The notes beneath the pieces were generated by a model, which made no database searches, was not told the origin of the DNA, and was given only the letters and a program-made list of their open reading frames with translations. From JBLHZY01 sp047631555 (GTDB lineage Bacteria; Pseudomonadota; Alphaproteobacteria; Rhodobacterales; Rhodobacteraceae), in NCBI GenBank assembly GCA_047631555.1, contig JBLHZY010000004.1, positions 1 through 64,000 on the forward strand: DNA of 64,000 bases, given 5' to 3'. Position numbers and translations under genes: made by a program. Positions 44,973-52,973 of the stretch are shown one piece after another; position 1 is the first letter of the stretch; the number at the start of each line of letters is the position of its first letter.

Positions 44973-46592
44973 CTATTCCTTAGCAATGGCGCGCCGCATA
45001 GCTTGGCGCAGAGATGCTTCATCACACTTCGCCCAGCGAGCGGCCACATGCTGATCCGGACGGATCAAATAGATCGCTGAGGGAGCGTCGCCAAGATAGC
45101 GATTGCGCAGGGCTTCGGTCTTGCAATCGGCTTGGCTGACTGCCAGCGGATTGGCCCGTATTCCGGCCTCTTCAATCGGCTCAATTGGCGGCGTATTGAA
45201 GCATAGGATCGTAAAACCCCCGCCCAATTGATCCAACAAAAATCCATCCCCCAATGGCGCATCTGGGCAAGGCGCGCCGGGGCGGCTTCGCGCAGGGCTT
45301 TGCAGGAAATCCTCACCATTTAGAGAAGATCCATCATAAATACAGGGAACAGAAAGCCGCCCGGAATTGACCAGCGGCCGCGCAAAAGGATGGTCGCGCG
45401 CAAGATCCAAAACGGCATTGCGGAAAACCTTGCTGATCTCTGATTTGGGGGTGATGAAATCGGTGGCGCGGGTAGAGTTGAGGATGTTCTCTTCAGCGCC
45501 GTAAACCCGTTCATTGGAATAGCTATCAAGCAGGGCCTGCGGCGCGAGGCCACGGATCACCAGATCAAGCTTCCAGCCAAGATTATCAACGTCCTGAATG
45601 CCGGAATTTGCGCCGCGTGCGCCAAAGGGCGAGACCTGATGCGCGCTGTCGCCGGCAAAGAAAACGCGGCCATGGCGAAAGCGCTCCATCCGGCGGCATT
45701 GGAAGGTATAGATCGAGGTCCATTCCAGCTCGTACTGTGCGCCCTCGCCCAACATCGCATCCACCCGCGCGCGGATTTTCGCAGGGTCCAATTCCGCCGC
45801 GCGATCAATATCCCAGCCCAGCTGAAAATCGATCCGCCAGATATCATCGGGCTGTTTGTGCAAAAGCGCGGATTGACCCGCATCCTTGAATGGCGGCTCG
45901 AACCAGAACCACCGCTCGGTCGGAAATTCGGCCGTCATCTTCACATCGGCAATGAGGAAGTTATCCTCAAAAACCCGCCCCTCAAAGCCAAGCCCCATCA
46001 TTTCACGGATGGGCGAGCGCGCCCCATCACAGGCGATCAGCCAATCAGCTTGCACCTCATAAGCGCCATCGGGCGTTTGGACTGTGAGGGCGGTATATTC
46101 GCCATGATCCGTCAGCCCAGTGACTTGGTTCTTCCCGCGAATTTCGATCGGAGCGCCGCGGGTTTGCTCGATGCGGATTTGCTCAACAAGGAACCGCTCG
46201 AAATAGGGTTGTTGGAGATTGATAAAGGCCGGGTTGCGATGGCCGTTCTCTGGCAAGAGATTGAATTCAAATACCTTATCCGGCCCATGAAACACTTTGC
46301 CAACATTCCAGACAACGCCCTTTTCAAGCAATGCTGCGCCGCACCCAAGCCGATCTGCAATCTCCAACGTGCGCTTGGCAAAGCAGATCGCGCGGCTCCC
46401 CTGCCCGACCCCTTCATGATCGTCCAGCACCAAAACCGGCGTGCCTTTACGCCCCAGATCAAGCGCCATCGCCATGCCAATCGGCCCGCCGCCAACGATG
46501 ACAACCGGGTGACGCTGCGCAGGCATATCCTGCGCTTCCACCCGCTTATAGGGGTAGAGCTCAAAAGCGAGATCGTAGCGCTGCGCGACCAT
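44973..46592 (-). CDS. FAD-dependent aromatic monooxygenase (MhpA-like)
   Basis: A 539-residue flavoprotein hydroxylase of the PheA/TfdB/MhpA class. The FAD motif is PVVIVGGGPIGMAMALDLGRKG (residues ~27-48), the DG motif is ACDGARSPIREMMG and the GD motif FFAGDSAHQVSPFGARGANSGIQD. The usual GGQGMN in the GD region reads GARGAN here. A C-terminal thioredoxin-like region ends the protein (IYLIRPDQHVAARW). It hydroxylates a phenolic acid with NAD(P)H and O2; 3-hydroxyphenylacetate-to-homogentisate is an attractive guess given the downstream hmgA/fahA genes. It is 18 bases downstream of the MBL gene. Confidence 0.87.
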   Translation of the reverse strand: MVAQRYDLAFELYPYKRVEAQDMPAQRHPVVIVGGGPIGMAMALDLGRKGTPVLVLDDHEGVGQGSRAICFAKRTLEIADRLGCGAALLEKGVVWNVGKVFHGPDKVFEFNLLPENGHRNPAFINLQQPYFERFLVEQIRIEQTRGAPIEIRGKNQVTGLTDHGEYTALTVQTPDGAYEVQADWLIACDGARSPIREMMGLGFEGRVFEDNFLIADVKMTAEFPTERWFWFEPPFKDAGQSALLHKQPDDIWRIDFQLGWDIDRAAELDPAKIRARVDAMLGEGAQYELEWTSIYTFQCRRMERFRHGRVFFAGDSAHQVSPFGARGANSGIQDVDNLGWKLDLVIRGLAPQALLDSYSNERVYGAEENILNSTRATDFITPKSEISKVFRNAVLDLARDHPFARPLVNSGRLSVPCIYDGSSLNGEDFLQSPARSRPGAPCPDAPLGDGFLLDQLGGGFTILCFNTPPIEPIEEAGIRANPLAVSQADCKTEALRNRYLGDAPSAIYLIRPDQHVAARWAKCDEASLRQAMRRAIAKE

Positions 46593-46610
46593 GGGGCGGG
46601 CTCCTCTCGG

Positions 46611-47561
46611 CTAGTCTTGAAGGGCTTCCCACATGGCAATATCGCGCTCGGCCGTCCAAACGCGCGGCGTATCGATCCCGCGTGCCTCGTCATAAGCGCG
46701 CGCCACATTGAAAGGCAGGCAATGCTCGTAAATCGCGTAGTCCTTGAACTTGGGATCGCACTCGGCGCGCACCGCATCCCAGGCCTCTTTCATCGTGCCA
46801 CCGCGCGCCACGATCCGTGCCACGGGCTTATATGTACTTTCGACAAAATCTGCCGTTGAGAGCAGCGCCTTTTCAACCATTTCCCGCCCGATAAGCGCAT
46901 CCCCTCGCCCTGGCGCAATCGCGTTTGGCTCAAAGGCGGCGATGTTTTCAAGCGTCTCGATCCAATCGCCAAAATGGCCATCGCCGCAATAACAGGCCGA
47001 GTGATATTCAACGATATCACCAGTAAACATCACCTCCTGATCCGGCACCCAGATCACCGCATCGCCCGCCGTATGGGCGCGCCCGAGCTTCATGATATCG
47101 ACCCGGCGCTTGCCCAGATAGACAGTCATGCTGTCGCTGAAAGTCGTGGTTGGGCGGGTCAGGCCGGGGATTTCTTCATGGCCCTGAAAGAGGCGCGGGA
47201 AGCGGCCAAATTCGCTATCCCAATCCTCTTGGCCGCGCTCTTCGACCATCGCGGCTGCCGTATCCGACATGATGATTTCGCGCGCGCCGTACGCCGAAGC
47301 GCCAAGCACCCGCACCGCATGATAATGGGTCAAAACAACATGGCTGATTGGCTTATCGGTGACCGAGCGCACCTTTTCGATCACCATACGCGCAAGTCGC
47401 GGCGTTGCTTGCGCCTCAATGATCATCACGGACTCGTCGCCGATGATCACGCCTGTGTTGGGATCGCCCTCGGCGGTAAAGGCATAGAGGCCCTCGCCGA
47501 CTTTGGTAAAGCTGATCTTTTTGTCTTCCATATCGCCTTGGGATGCGAATGCTTTTGCCAT
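46611..47561 (-). CDS. MBL-fold protein with altered metal motif (HYHAVR)
   Basis: A 316-residue metallo-beta-lactamase-fold protein. The first motif, normally HxHxDH, reads H79-Y-H81-A-V83-R84, so the two site-2 ligands Asp and His are replaced by Val and Arg. His163 (GRAHTAGD) and Asp182 (MFTGDIVE) are kept. This leaves at most one normal metal site. The start at 47561 (MAKAFASQGD) is chosen over a longer frame. It lies between fahA and the aromatic monooxygenase in the homogentisate operon. The role is unknown; a hydrolase or isomerase step is possible. Confidence 0.82.
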   Translation of the reverse strand: MAKAFASQGDMEDKKISFTKVGEGLYAFTAEGDPNTGVIIGDESVMIIEAQATPRLARMVIEKVRSVTDKPISHVVLTHYHAVRVLGASAYGAREIIMSDTAAAMVEERGQEDWDSEFGRFPRLFQGHEEIPGLTRPTTTFSDSMTVYLGKRRVDIMKLGRAHTAGDAVIWVPDQEVMFTGDIVEYHSACYCGDGHFGDWIETLENIAAFEPNAIAPGRGDALIGREMVEKALLSTADFVESTYKPVARIVARGGTMKEAWDAVRAECDPKFKDYAIYEHCLPFNVARAYDEARGIDTPRVWTAERDIAMWEALQD

Positions 47562-47574
47562 TGTTTTTAGTCCT

Positions 47575-48831
47575 TTATGGGAATTTTGGGGCCGGAAGAA
47601 TGGTGCCTTCGCAGGCACCAAATCCGATGCGGTAGCCATCGCCTAAGGCAAAGCCGTGAAGAGTTAATTGATCGCCATCCTCGAGGAAGCTGCGCGTCTC
47701 GCCTGTATCAAGCGTGATCGGTTCTGCGCCGCCCCAGCTGAGCTCAAGCAAGGAGCCGCGCGCGGTTTTGCCAGCGCCGGAAATGGTCCCGGAGCCGAGC
47801 AAATCGCCCGAAGACATTGCGCAGCCCGAGCTTGCATGATGGGCGAGCTGTTGGGCAGCGCAGTAGTAAAGCTCGCGCGCGTTTGTGGTGCAAATCTTGG
47901 TGGGTTTTGCGGCGCTTTGCGGCTGCAAGGTTGCCTCAAGATTGATGTCGTAATGCATCGGCCCGGGCTCTTGAAGATAGGGCAGAAGCGGCATTTCGCG
48001 GGCTGGTGCGGGCGCGCGAAACGGGGCAAGTGCTGCGGCGGTAACGATCCATGGGCTGATGGAGGTCGCGAAGGCCTTGGCTTGAAACGGGCCGAGCGGC
48101 TGATATTCCCAAGCTTGGATATCGCGCGCGGACCAATCATTCAGCAGCACGTAGCCAAAGATCATCGCATCGGCTTCCGCCACGCTGATCGGTGTGCCCA
48201 TCGTGGAAGGCGTGCCAACAATCGCCCCCAATTCCAGCTCAAAATCGAGCCGCTTGCAGGGACCGAAACTTGGAAGCTCGGCATCTGGCGCTTTGGTCTG
48301 GCCGTTGGGGCGGTAAATATCTGTGCCGGAAATCACAACCGTGCTGGCACGCCCGTTATAGCCGATGGGTATGTGTAACCAATTGGGCGGCAAGGCAGAT
48401 TCCGCCCCGCGAAAGATCGTGCCGACGTTGATCGCGTGCTGTTTGCCGGCGTAAAAATCGGTGTATTCGCTGACGGCGAAGGGCATATGCATTTGAGCGG
48501 CGGCCAAGGGGACGAGCAGCGGCTCGATAGCGCGACGCTGAACAGCGCCTTCTTCCAGAAGCGCGATCAACTGCGCGCGAAGTTGCGCCCAAGCCGCAGG
48601 TCCCAGCTCCATCGCATCATTCCAATAGGGCAGATCGAAGCAAGGCTCATCCCCAAGCGCAATAAGGCCCGCCTCTTCTGCCGCCATCATATCGAGGATC
48701 ATATCGCCAATCGCGACCCCGCAACGCGGATCATTATCGCCAACAGAAAACACACCATATGGCAGATTGTTCAGCGGGAAATCAGCACCCGGTTCATTGG
48801 CGGACGAAACCCAGCTTTTCATCAGACCCAT
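47575..48831 (-). CDS. fahA: Fumarylacetoacetase
   Basis: A 418-residue fumarylacetoacetate hydrolase of normal length. The N-terminal SH3-like domain (FPLNNLPYGVFSVGDNDPRCGVAIGD) precedes the metal-binding catalytic domain: YTDFYAGKQHAINVGTIFRG (Asp/His of the active site), FELELGAIVGTPS and FGYVLLNDWSARDIQAWEYQPLGPFQAKAFATSISPWIV, with Glu/Asp metal ligands. SSGCAMSSGDLLGSGTISG is diagnostic. It splits fumarylacetoacetate to fumarate and acetoacetate, the last step of tyrosine/homogentisate breakdown. It is three bases downstream of hmgA. Confidence 0.95.
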   Translation of the reverse strand: MGLMKSWVSSANEPGADFPLNNLPYGVFSVGDNDPRCGVAIGDMILDMMAAEEAGLIALGDEPCFDLPYWNDAMELGPAAWAQLRAQLIALLEEGAVQRRAIEPLLVPLAAAQMHMPFAVSEYTDFYAGKQHAINVGTIFRGAESALPPNWLHIPIGYNGRASTVVISGTDIYRPNGQTKAPDAELPSFGPCKRLDFELELGAIVGTPSTMGTPISVAEADAMIFGYVLLNDWSARDIQAWEYQPLGPFQAKAFATSISPWIVTAAALAPFRAPAPAREMPLLPYLQEPGPMHYDINLEATLQPQSAAKPTKICTTNARELYYCAAQQLAHHASSGCAMSSGDLLGSGTISGAGKTARGSLLELSWGGAEPITLDTGETRSFLEDGDQLTLHGFALGDGYRIGFGACEGTILPAPKFP

Positions 48832-48834
48832 GGG

Positions 48835-50187
48835 CTATTTCTCCCCCGGCGTGCCATCAAATTTCTTCTCAATATCGGCCCAGCAATCGATATAGTCGTC
48901 CTGCAACGGGGCCTCATTGGCGGCAAATTCGGTAAGCTGTTGGGGGAAGCGGGTCTCAAACATAAACGACATGGTATTGTCGAGTTTTTCGGCCTTTAGA
49001 TCGGCATTTGAGGCGCCCTCAAAGGCGTTTTTGTCGGGGCCATGGGGCAGCATCATGTTGTGCAGGCTGATGCCGCCGGGGATAAATCCTTTGGGTTTGG
49101 CATCGTAAACGCCGTAAATATTACCCATCAATTCGGACATAATATTCTTGTGATACCACGGCGGGCGGAAGGTATTTTCCGCCACCATCCAGCGCTCGCG
49201 AAACAGCACAAAATCAATATTCGCCGTGCCGTCTTGGCCAGAAGGCGCTGTTAACACTGTGAAAATCGACGGATCTGGATGATCGAAGAGAACGGCGCCA
49301 ACGGGGCAATAGGTGCGCAGATCATATTTCACCGGCGCGTAATTTCCATGCCACGCGACAACATCAAGCGGGCTGTGGCCGATCTTGGTTTGGTGAAACG
49401 CGCCGCACCATTTGATTGTCACGGTTGAGGGCGCATCGCGATCCTCAAAGGCGGCGATGGGCGTTTTGAAATCGCGCCGGTTGGCCATGCAATTGGCGCC
49501 AATCGGGCCGCGGCCGGGGAGCTCGAATTTCTGACCGTAGTTTTCGCAAACAAAGCCGCGCGCGGGGCCCTCAATCAGCTCGACCCGAAAGAGCAAGCCG
49601 CGCGGGATGATGGCAATTTCTTGGGGCTCAAGATCGATCACCCCAAGCTCGGTGCAAAAGCGCAAACGTCCCTCTTGGGGAACGATCAACAGCTCGCTAT
49701 CGGCAGAAAAGAAATAGGCATCGACCATCGATTCCGTGACCAGATAGATATGGCTCGCCATGCCGACTTGGGTATTTACGTCGCCTGCGGTCGTCATCGT
49801 GCGCATGCCGGTAACAAAGGTCAGTTTTTCGGCCCCATGCGGCACCGGATCCCAGCGGTATTGGCCAAGAGAAACCACATCCGGATTGATGTGTGGCGCT
49901 GATTTCCAATAGGGCAGATCGATTTTTTCGTAGCGATGTGAATGCTTTACCGAGGGGCGGATGCGATAGCACCATGTGCGCTCATTCTGATGCGCGGGGG
50001 CGGTAAAGGCCGTCCCGGAGAGCTGCTCACCGTAAAGGCCGTAGGCGCATTTTTGCGGCGAATTCATCCCTTGGGGCAGCGCGCCGGGCAAGGCTTCGGT
50101 CTCAAAATCATTGCCAAAGCCGGGCATATAGCCGGGGTGGGTTCCCACGGGTGTTTTGGCGGATGTGAGGGGCGGTGTTTTTTGCAT
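48835..50187 (-). CDS. hmgA: Homogentisate 1,2-dioxygenase
   Basis: A 450-residue ring-cleaving dioxygenase. It contains PGYMPGFGNDFETEALPGALP, SGTAFTAPAHQNERTWCYRIRPS, and the iron-site region FRPPWYHKNIMSELMGNIYG (His and Glu ligands) with CPVGAVLFDHPDPSIFTV. HLA-style end FDGTPGEK is normal. The start at 50187 (MQKTPPLT) has GGAG at proper spacing; an ATG at 50199 has its purine run too close. The enzyme opens homogentisate to maleylacetoacetate. First gene of the operon, divergent from a MarR regulator with a palindrome between them. Confidence 0.95.
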   Translation of the reverse strand: MQKTPPLTSAKTPVGTHPGYMPGFGNDFETEALPGALPQGMNSPQKCAYGLYGEQLSGTAFTAPAHQNERTWCYRIRPSVKHSHRYEKIDLPYWKSAPHINPDVVSLGQYRWDPVPHGAEKLTFVTGMRTMTTAGDVNTQVGMASHIYLVTESMVDAYFFSADSELLIVPQEGRLRFCTELGVIDLEPQEIAIIPRGLLFRVELIEGPARGFVCENYGQKFELPGRGPIGANCMANRRDFKTPIAAFEDRDAPSTVTIKWCGAFHQTKIGHSPLDVVAWHGNYAPVKYDLRTYCPVGAVLFDHPDPSIFTVLTAPSGQDGTANIDFVLFRERWMVAENTFRPPWYHKNIMSELMGNIYGVYDAKPKGFIPGGISLHNMMLPHGPDKNAFEGASNADLKAEKLDNTMSFMFETRFPQQLTEFAANEAPLQDDYIDCWADIEKKFDGTPGEK

Positions 50188-50216
50188 CTGGCTCTCCATG
50201 GTCCTTGCTTTGGTAA

Positions 50217-50234
50217 TAGTTGATTTTGTAACTA
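50217..50234. promoter_or_regulatory. Probable MarR operator between hmgA and the regulator
   Basis: Inverted repeat TAGTT-N8-AACTA in the short hmgA/marR spacer. It overlaps where both promoters must lie, so the MarR protein could repress the hmg operon and itself. Confidence 0.55.
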
Positions 50235-50253
50235 ACAAGGGATAAGCGAGGCT

Positions 50254-50685
50254 ATGGATACAGATTTTGATCTGCAGGATTTCCTGCCTTACGTGCTTAA
50301 TCTTGCCGCCGAAGAGGCGAGCCTAAGCTTTCAGCGCCACTATAAAGAGCGCTATGGGATGCTGCGCACCGAGTGGCGGGTTTTGTTTCATTTGGGGCAA
50401 TATGGCGACATGACGGCCAAGGAGATTTGCACCCGTGCGCGCATCCACAAAACCAAGGTGAGCCGCGCCGTTGCCGCGCTTGAAACGCGCCGTTTTGTGA
50501 AGCGAAAAGAGGTATTGGAGGATCGCCGCCATGCCTTGCTTAAGATCACGGCGCAGGGGCGCGCGGCGTTTCAAGACCTCTTTGAAAAAGCCCGCAGCTT
50601 TGACGATCAACTGACCGCCCAATTTGGCGCCGATGAAGAAGCCATTTTGCGCAAGTGTTTGCGAAAATTGGCAAAACTGGATTGA
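50254..50685 (+). CDS. MarR-family regulator, probable homogentisate operon regulator
   Basis: A 143-residue MarR protein. The winged helix is clear: YGMLRTEWRVLFHLGQYGDMTAKEIC, then ARIHKTKVSRAVAALETRRFVKRKEVLEDRRHALLKITAQGRA with the wing motif DRR. It is divergent from hmgA, 66 bases between the starts, which suggests it responds to homogentisate or a related phenolic acid. It is convergent with the spermidine-synthase-like gene. Confidence 0.9.
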   Translation: MDTDFDLQDFLPYVLNLAAEEASLSFQRHYKERYGMLRTEWRVLFHLGQYGDMTAKEICTRARIHKTKVSRAVAALETRRFVKRKEVLEDRRHALLKITAQGRAAFQDLFEKARSFDDQLTAQFGADEEAILRKCLRKLAKLD

Positions 50686-50705
50686 ACGCCCTGCCCTAAG
50701 CCGCG

Positions 50706-52256
50706 CTAAAAGCCGCCGAGGTCATTGGCGTAGAGGTGATAAATCTTGGGGTCAAAGATCGAATTGACCGGGATGGGCTTCTTTGGCTCGAGATCGCGCG
50801 AGAAGATTTGCGCGGCGGCAAAGCTTTCAGCAGTGAGCGAGCGCAGCCCTTCTGGAAACGCGCCAAGGGTCGACACCTGCGTTTTGCTCGCAAGGTTAAA
50901 TCCCCAGATGCCGAAAGAAGGGATTGGGGTTTGATAGCTGACGACTTGGGGGAAGAGCTCTTCCAATGTGTTTGCCACCGTCCAAAACGTATGGGGGGTA
51001 AAGAACGGCGATGAGCTTTGGGTTACCAGTGCGCCGTCGTCAGTCATTATGCGCGCGACCATTGCGTAAAACTCGACAGAGTAGAGCTTGGCGAGCGCCT
51101 CGTTATGGGGATCGGGGAAGTCGATGATTATCCGGTCGAAGGTTTTCTCGGTCTCTTTGACATAGAGAAACGCATCCTGATTGTGCACATGAACAAGCGG
51201 AGAAGAGAGGCTTTGCTCATTGAGGCGCGAGATCGGGGGGAAGTCGCGGCCAAGGTCTGTCATTGCGGGATCAAGATCGACAATGTCGATGGATTGCACG
51301 CTTGGATGTTTGAGAATTTCGCGCGCGGCAAGGCCATCGCCGCCGCCAAGGACAAGTACGTTTTTGGGCGCGCCACCCCAAGCGAGAACGGGGTGCACGA
51401 GCGCTTCGTGATAGCGAAATTCATCCGCTTGGGAGAACTGAAGATGCCCGTCGATGAAGAGGCGCACATCGCCTTTCTTCCACGTATTGGTCACCACCAG
51501 CGATTGATATTGCGACTGTTTGCGCCAGACGACCTGATCGAAATAGAGGTGATCTTGGGCGAAAGCTGTGATGCGCGCAGCCAGCAGGGTTAGCGCGAAA
51601 AGCATGGCGATCGTGGCAAGAGCATAGACCAGCAGGCGCTTTGGTGCGTCCAAGTGATCGCGCAGCCAAAAGACATTGAGCAGCGCAACCGTGGCGTTGA
51701 TCAGCCCGATGGCAAAGGAGGATGAGATCAGCCCAAGCGAGGGCAACAGCAGGATCGGAAAGGCAACCGAGCCGATCAGCGCGCCCAGATAATCAAGCGA
51801 GAGTACATCCGCGATGGACTCGCGCGTTGTTGATCGTTCGGACAAAACCCGCGTCAGCAGCGGGATTTCAAGCCCCACCAGAAAGCCGATCGCCGAGATG
51901 AATGTGAACATCCCGACGGTATAAAGCCAAGGCGCGGCCGGGAAGAGCATGAACAGCGATATGCTACAAAGCCCGCCGATCAAAGCGAGGATAAGCTCAA
52001 CATAAACAAAGGCTTGGATCAAGTTGCCGTTGATAAACCGAGAGACATAGGAGCCCACGCCCATGGCAAACATGAAAAAGCCAATGGTGAGCGAAAACTG
52101 GTAGACGGAATTGCCGAGCAAGTAGCTTGAGACCGTTCCGATGATCAGTTCATAGACGATGCCGCAAAGCGCCACGACCAGAATTGAGGCCAGCAGGATC
52201 ACCGCTTGGCGCTGGGGCAGATCTTTGTAGCTTGGTTGGGATGTTGGGTTTGGCAC
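50706..52256 (-). CDS. Membrane-embedded spermidine-synthase-like protein
   Basis: A 516-residue protein with about seven N-terminal hydrophobic helices (residues ~18-235, e.g. IVYELIIGTVSSYLLGNS) followed by a spermidine-synthase domain. The latter has YQSLVVTNTW, RLFIDGHLQFSQADEFRYHEALVHPVL, the SAM-type motif VLVLGGGDGLAAREIL, DIVDLDPAM and FDRIIIDFPDPHNEALAKLYSVEFY. It lacks the shortness of soluble SpeE (about 290 residues). It probably transfers an aminopropyl group or binds decarboxylated SAM at the membrane; the acceptor is unknown. It is in the speD neighbourhood on the same strand, separated from it by a terminator. Confidence 0.85.
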   Translation of the reverse strand: MPNPTSQPSYKDLPQRQAVILLASILVVALCGIVYELIIGTVSSYLLGNSVYQFSLTIGFFMFAMGVGSYVSRFINGNLIQAFVYVELILALIGGLCSISLFMLFPAAPWLYTVGMFTFISAIGFLVGLEIPLLTRVLSERSTTRESIADVLSLDYLGALIGSVAFPILLLPSLGLISSSFAIGLINATVALLNVFWLRDHLDAPKRLLVYALATIAMLFALTLLAARITAFAQDHLYFDQVVWRKQSQYQSLVVTNTWKKGDVRLFIDGHLQFSQADEFRYHEALVHPVLAWGGAPKNVLVLGGGDGLAAREILKHPSVQSIDIVDLDPAMTDLGRDFPPISRLNEQSLSSPLVHVHNQDAFLYVKETEKTFDRIIIDFPDPHNEALAKLYSVEFYAMVARIMTDDGALVTQSSSPFFTPHTFWTVANTLEELFPQVVSYQTPIPSFGIWGFNLASKTQVSTLGAFPEGLRSLTAESFAAAQIFSRDLEPKKPIPVNSIFDPKIYHLYANDLGGF

Positions 52257-52296
52257 GGGTGTTTCCCTTAGGGGGCTAATCGGAAAGTGTAATGCA

Positions 52297-52333
52297 AAAA
52301 GGCCCGGTGCGGGATGCGCAACCGGGCCCTTTT
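52297..52333 (-). terminator. Strong bidirectional-type terminator hairpin
   Basis: AAAAGGCCCGGT (52297-52308) pairs perfectly with ACCGGGCCCTTTT (52321-52333) around a 12-base loop. On the minus strand the stem is followed by a T-run, ending the speD-proximal transcript before the spermidine-synthase-like gene. Confidence 0.85.
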
Positions 52334-52349
52334 GGGATGGCGAAAGCGC

Positions 52350-52937
52350 TTATTTGCCCGAACGTGGGCCGCCTGTGCGCGCGCGTGTTGGCGAGCGGTA
52401 GGAGCTGCGCGGGGTAACGGTGCGATTGTTGAAGCTTGCAGCGCTAACGCCGGCGCCGCGTTGGCGACCGATCATATTGCCAAGCAACATACCTGTGAGG
52501 ATGCCCGATCCTGAAAAGCGCAGGCCCGACGAATTGCCAGCAATATCCGTGGCGATCAGGCGGCCATTGGCTTCATCGATTTCAACGGTGAAAACTTTGC
52601 CTTCGCCAGCGTCTTGAATGCCATCTTCATTGGCATCAGCAAAGCCAAGGAAGGTCGCGTCAGACTGAACATTCATGCCAAGCGGTTTTGAATACACGGG
52701 CGGATCAGTGTTTAGAACTTGTGTCAGAAAGCCGCTGAATTCTTCCATATTGGCGTCTGTTACTTCGGCAACTTCATTGCTGCTCAGATGGGTCTGATAG
52801 GTGTTAAGCGCATATTCTGTGCGATCCAAAATCGCGCCCAGATCGGCCTGTGGCTCAGATTTGGCGCCAAATAACGCACCATATGCAATAAAACCGATGA
52901 CGCCGATAATCGCGATGCCTTTAAACTTTCCGAACAT
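52350..52937 (-). CDS. Small anchored protein with DxNxDGxxD motif
   Basis: A 195-residue protein not assigned to a family. Residues ~8-25 (IAIIGVIGFIAYGALFGA) form a membrane anchor or uncleaved signal. A calcium-loop-like motif, FADANEDGIQDAGEGKVFTVEI, lies near residue 100, and is followed by a Gly-rich hydrophobic patch (GSGILTGMLLGNMIG) and a basic Arg/Ser/Thr-rich tail ending RTGGPRSGK. It sits 36 bases downstream of the rhomboid-GNAT gene in the speD cluster, and a terminator follows. An extracytoplasmic part that is a substrate or partner of the rhomboid protein is conceivable but unproven. Confidence 0.75.
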   Translation of the reverse strand: MFGKFKGIAIIGVIGFIAYGALFGAKSEPQADLGAILDRTEYALNTYQTHLSSNEVAEVTDANMEEFSGFLTQVLNTDPPVYSKPLGMNVQSDATFLGFADANEDGIQDAGEGKVFTVEIDEANGRLIATDIAGNSSGLRFSGSGILTGMLLGNMIGRQRGAGVSAASFNNRTVTPRSSYRSPTRARTGGPRSGK

Positions 52938-52973
52938 TCAATAAATCCTTTTCACATTGGGTGTTACCCAGAG

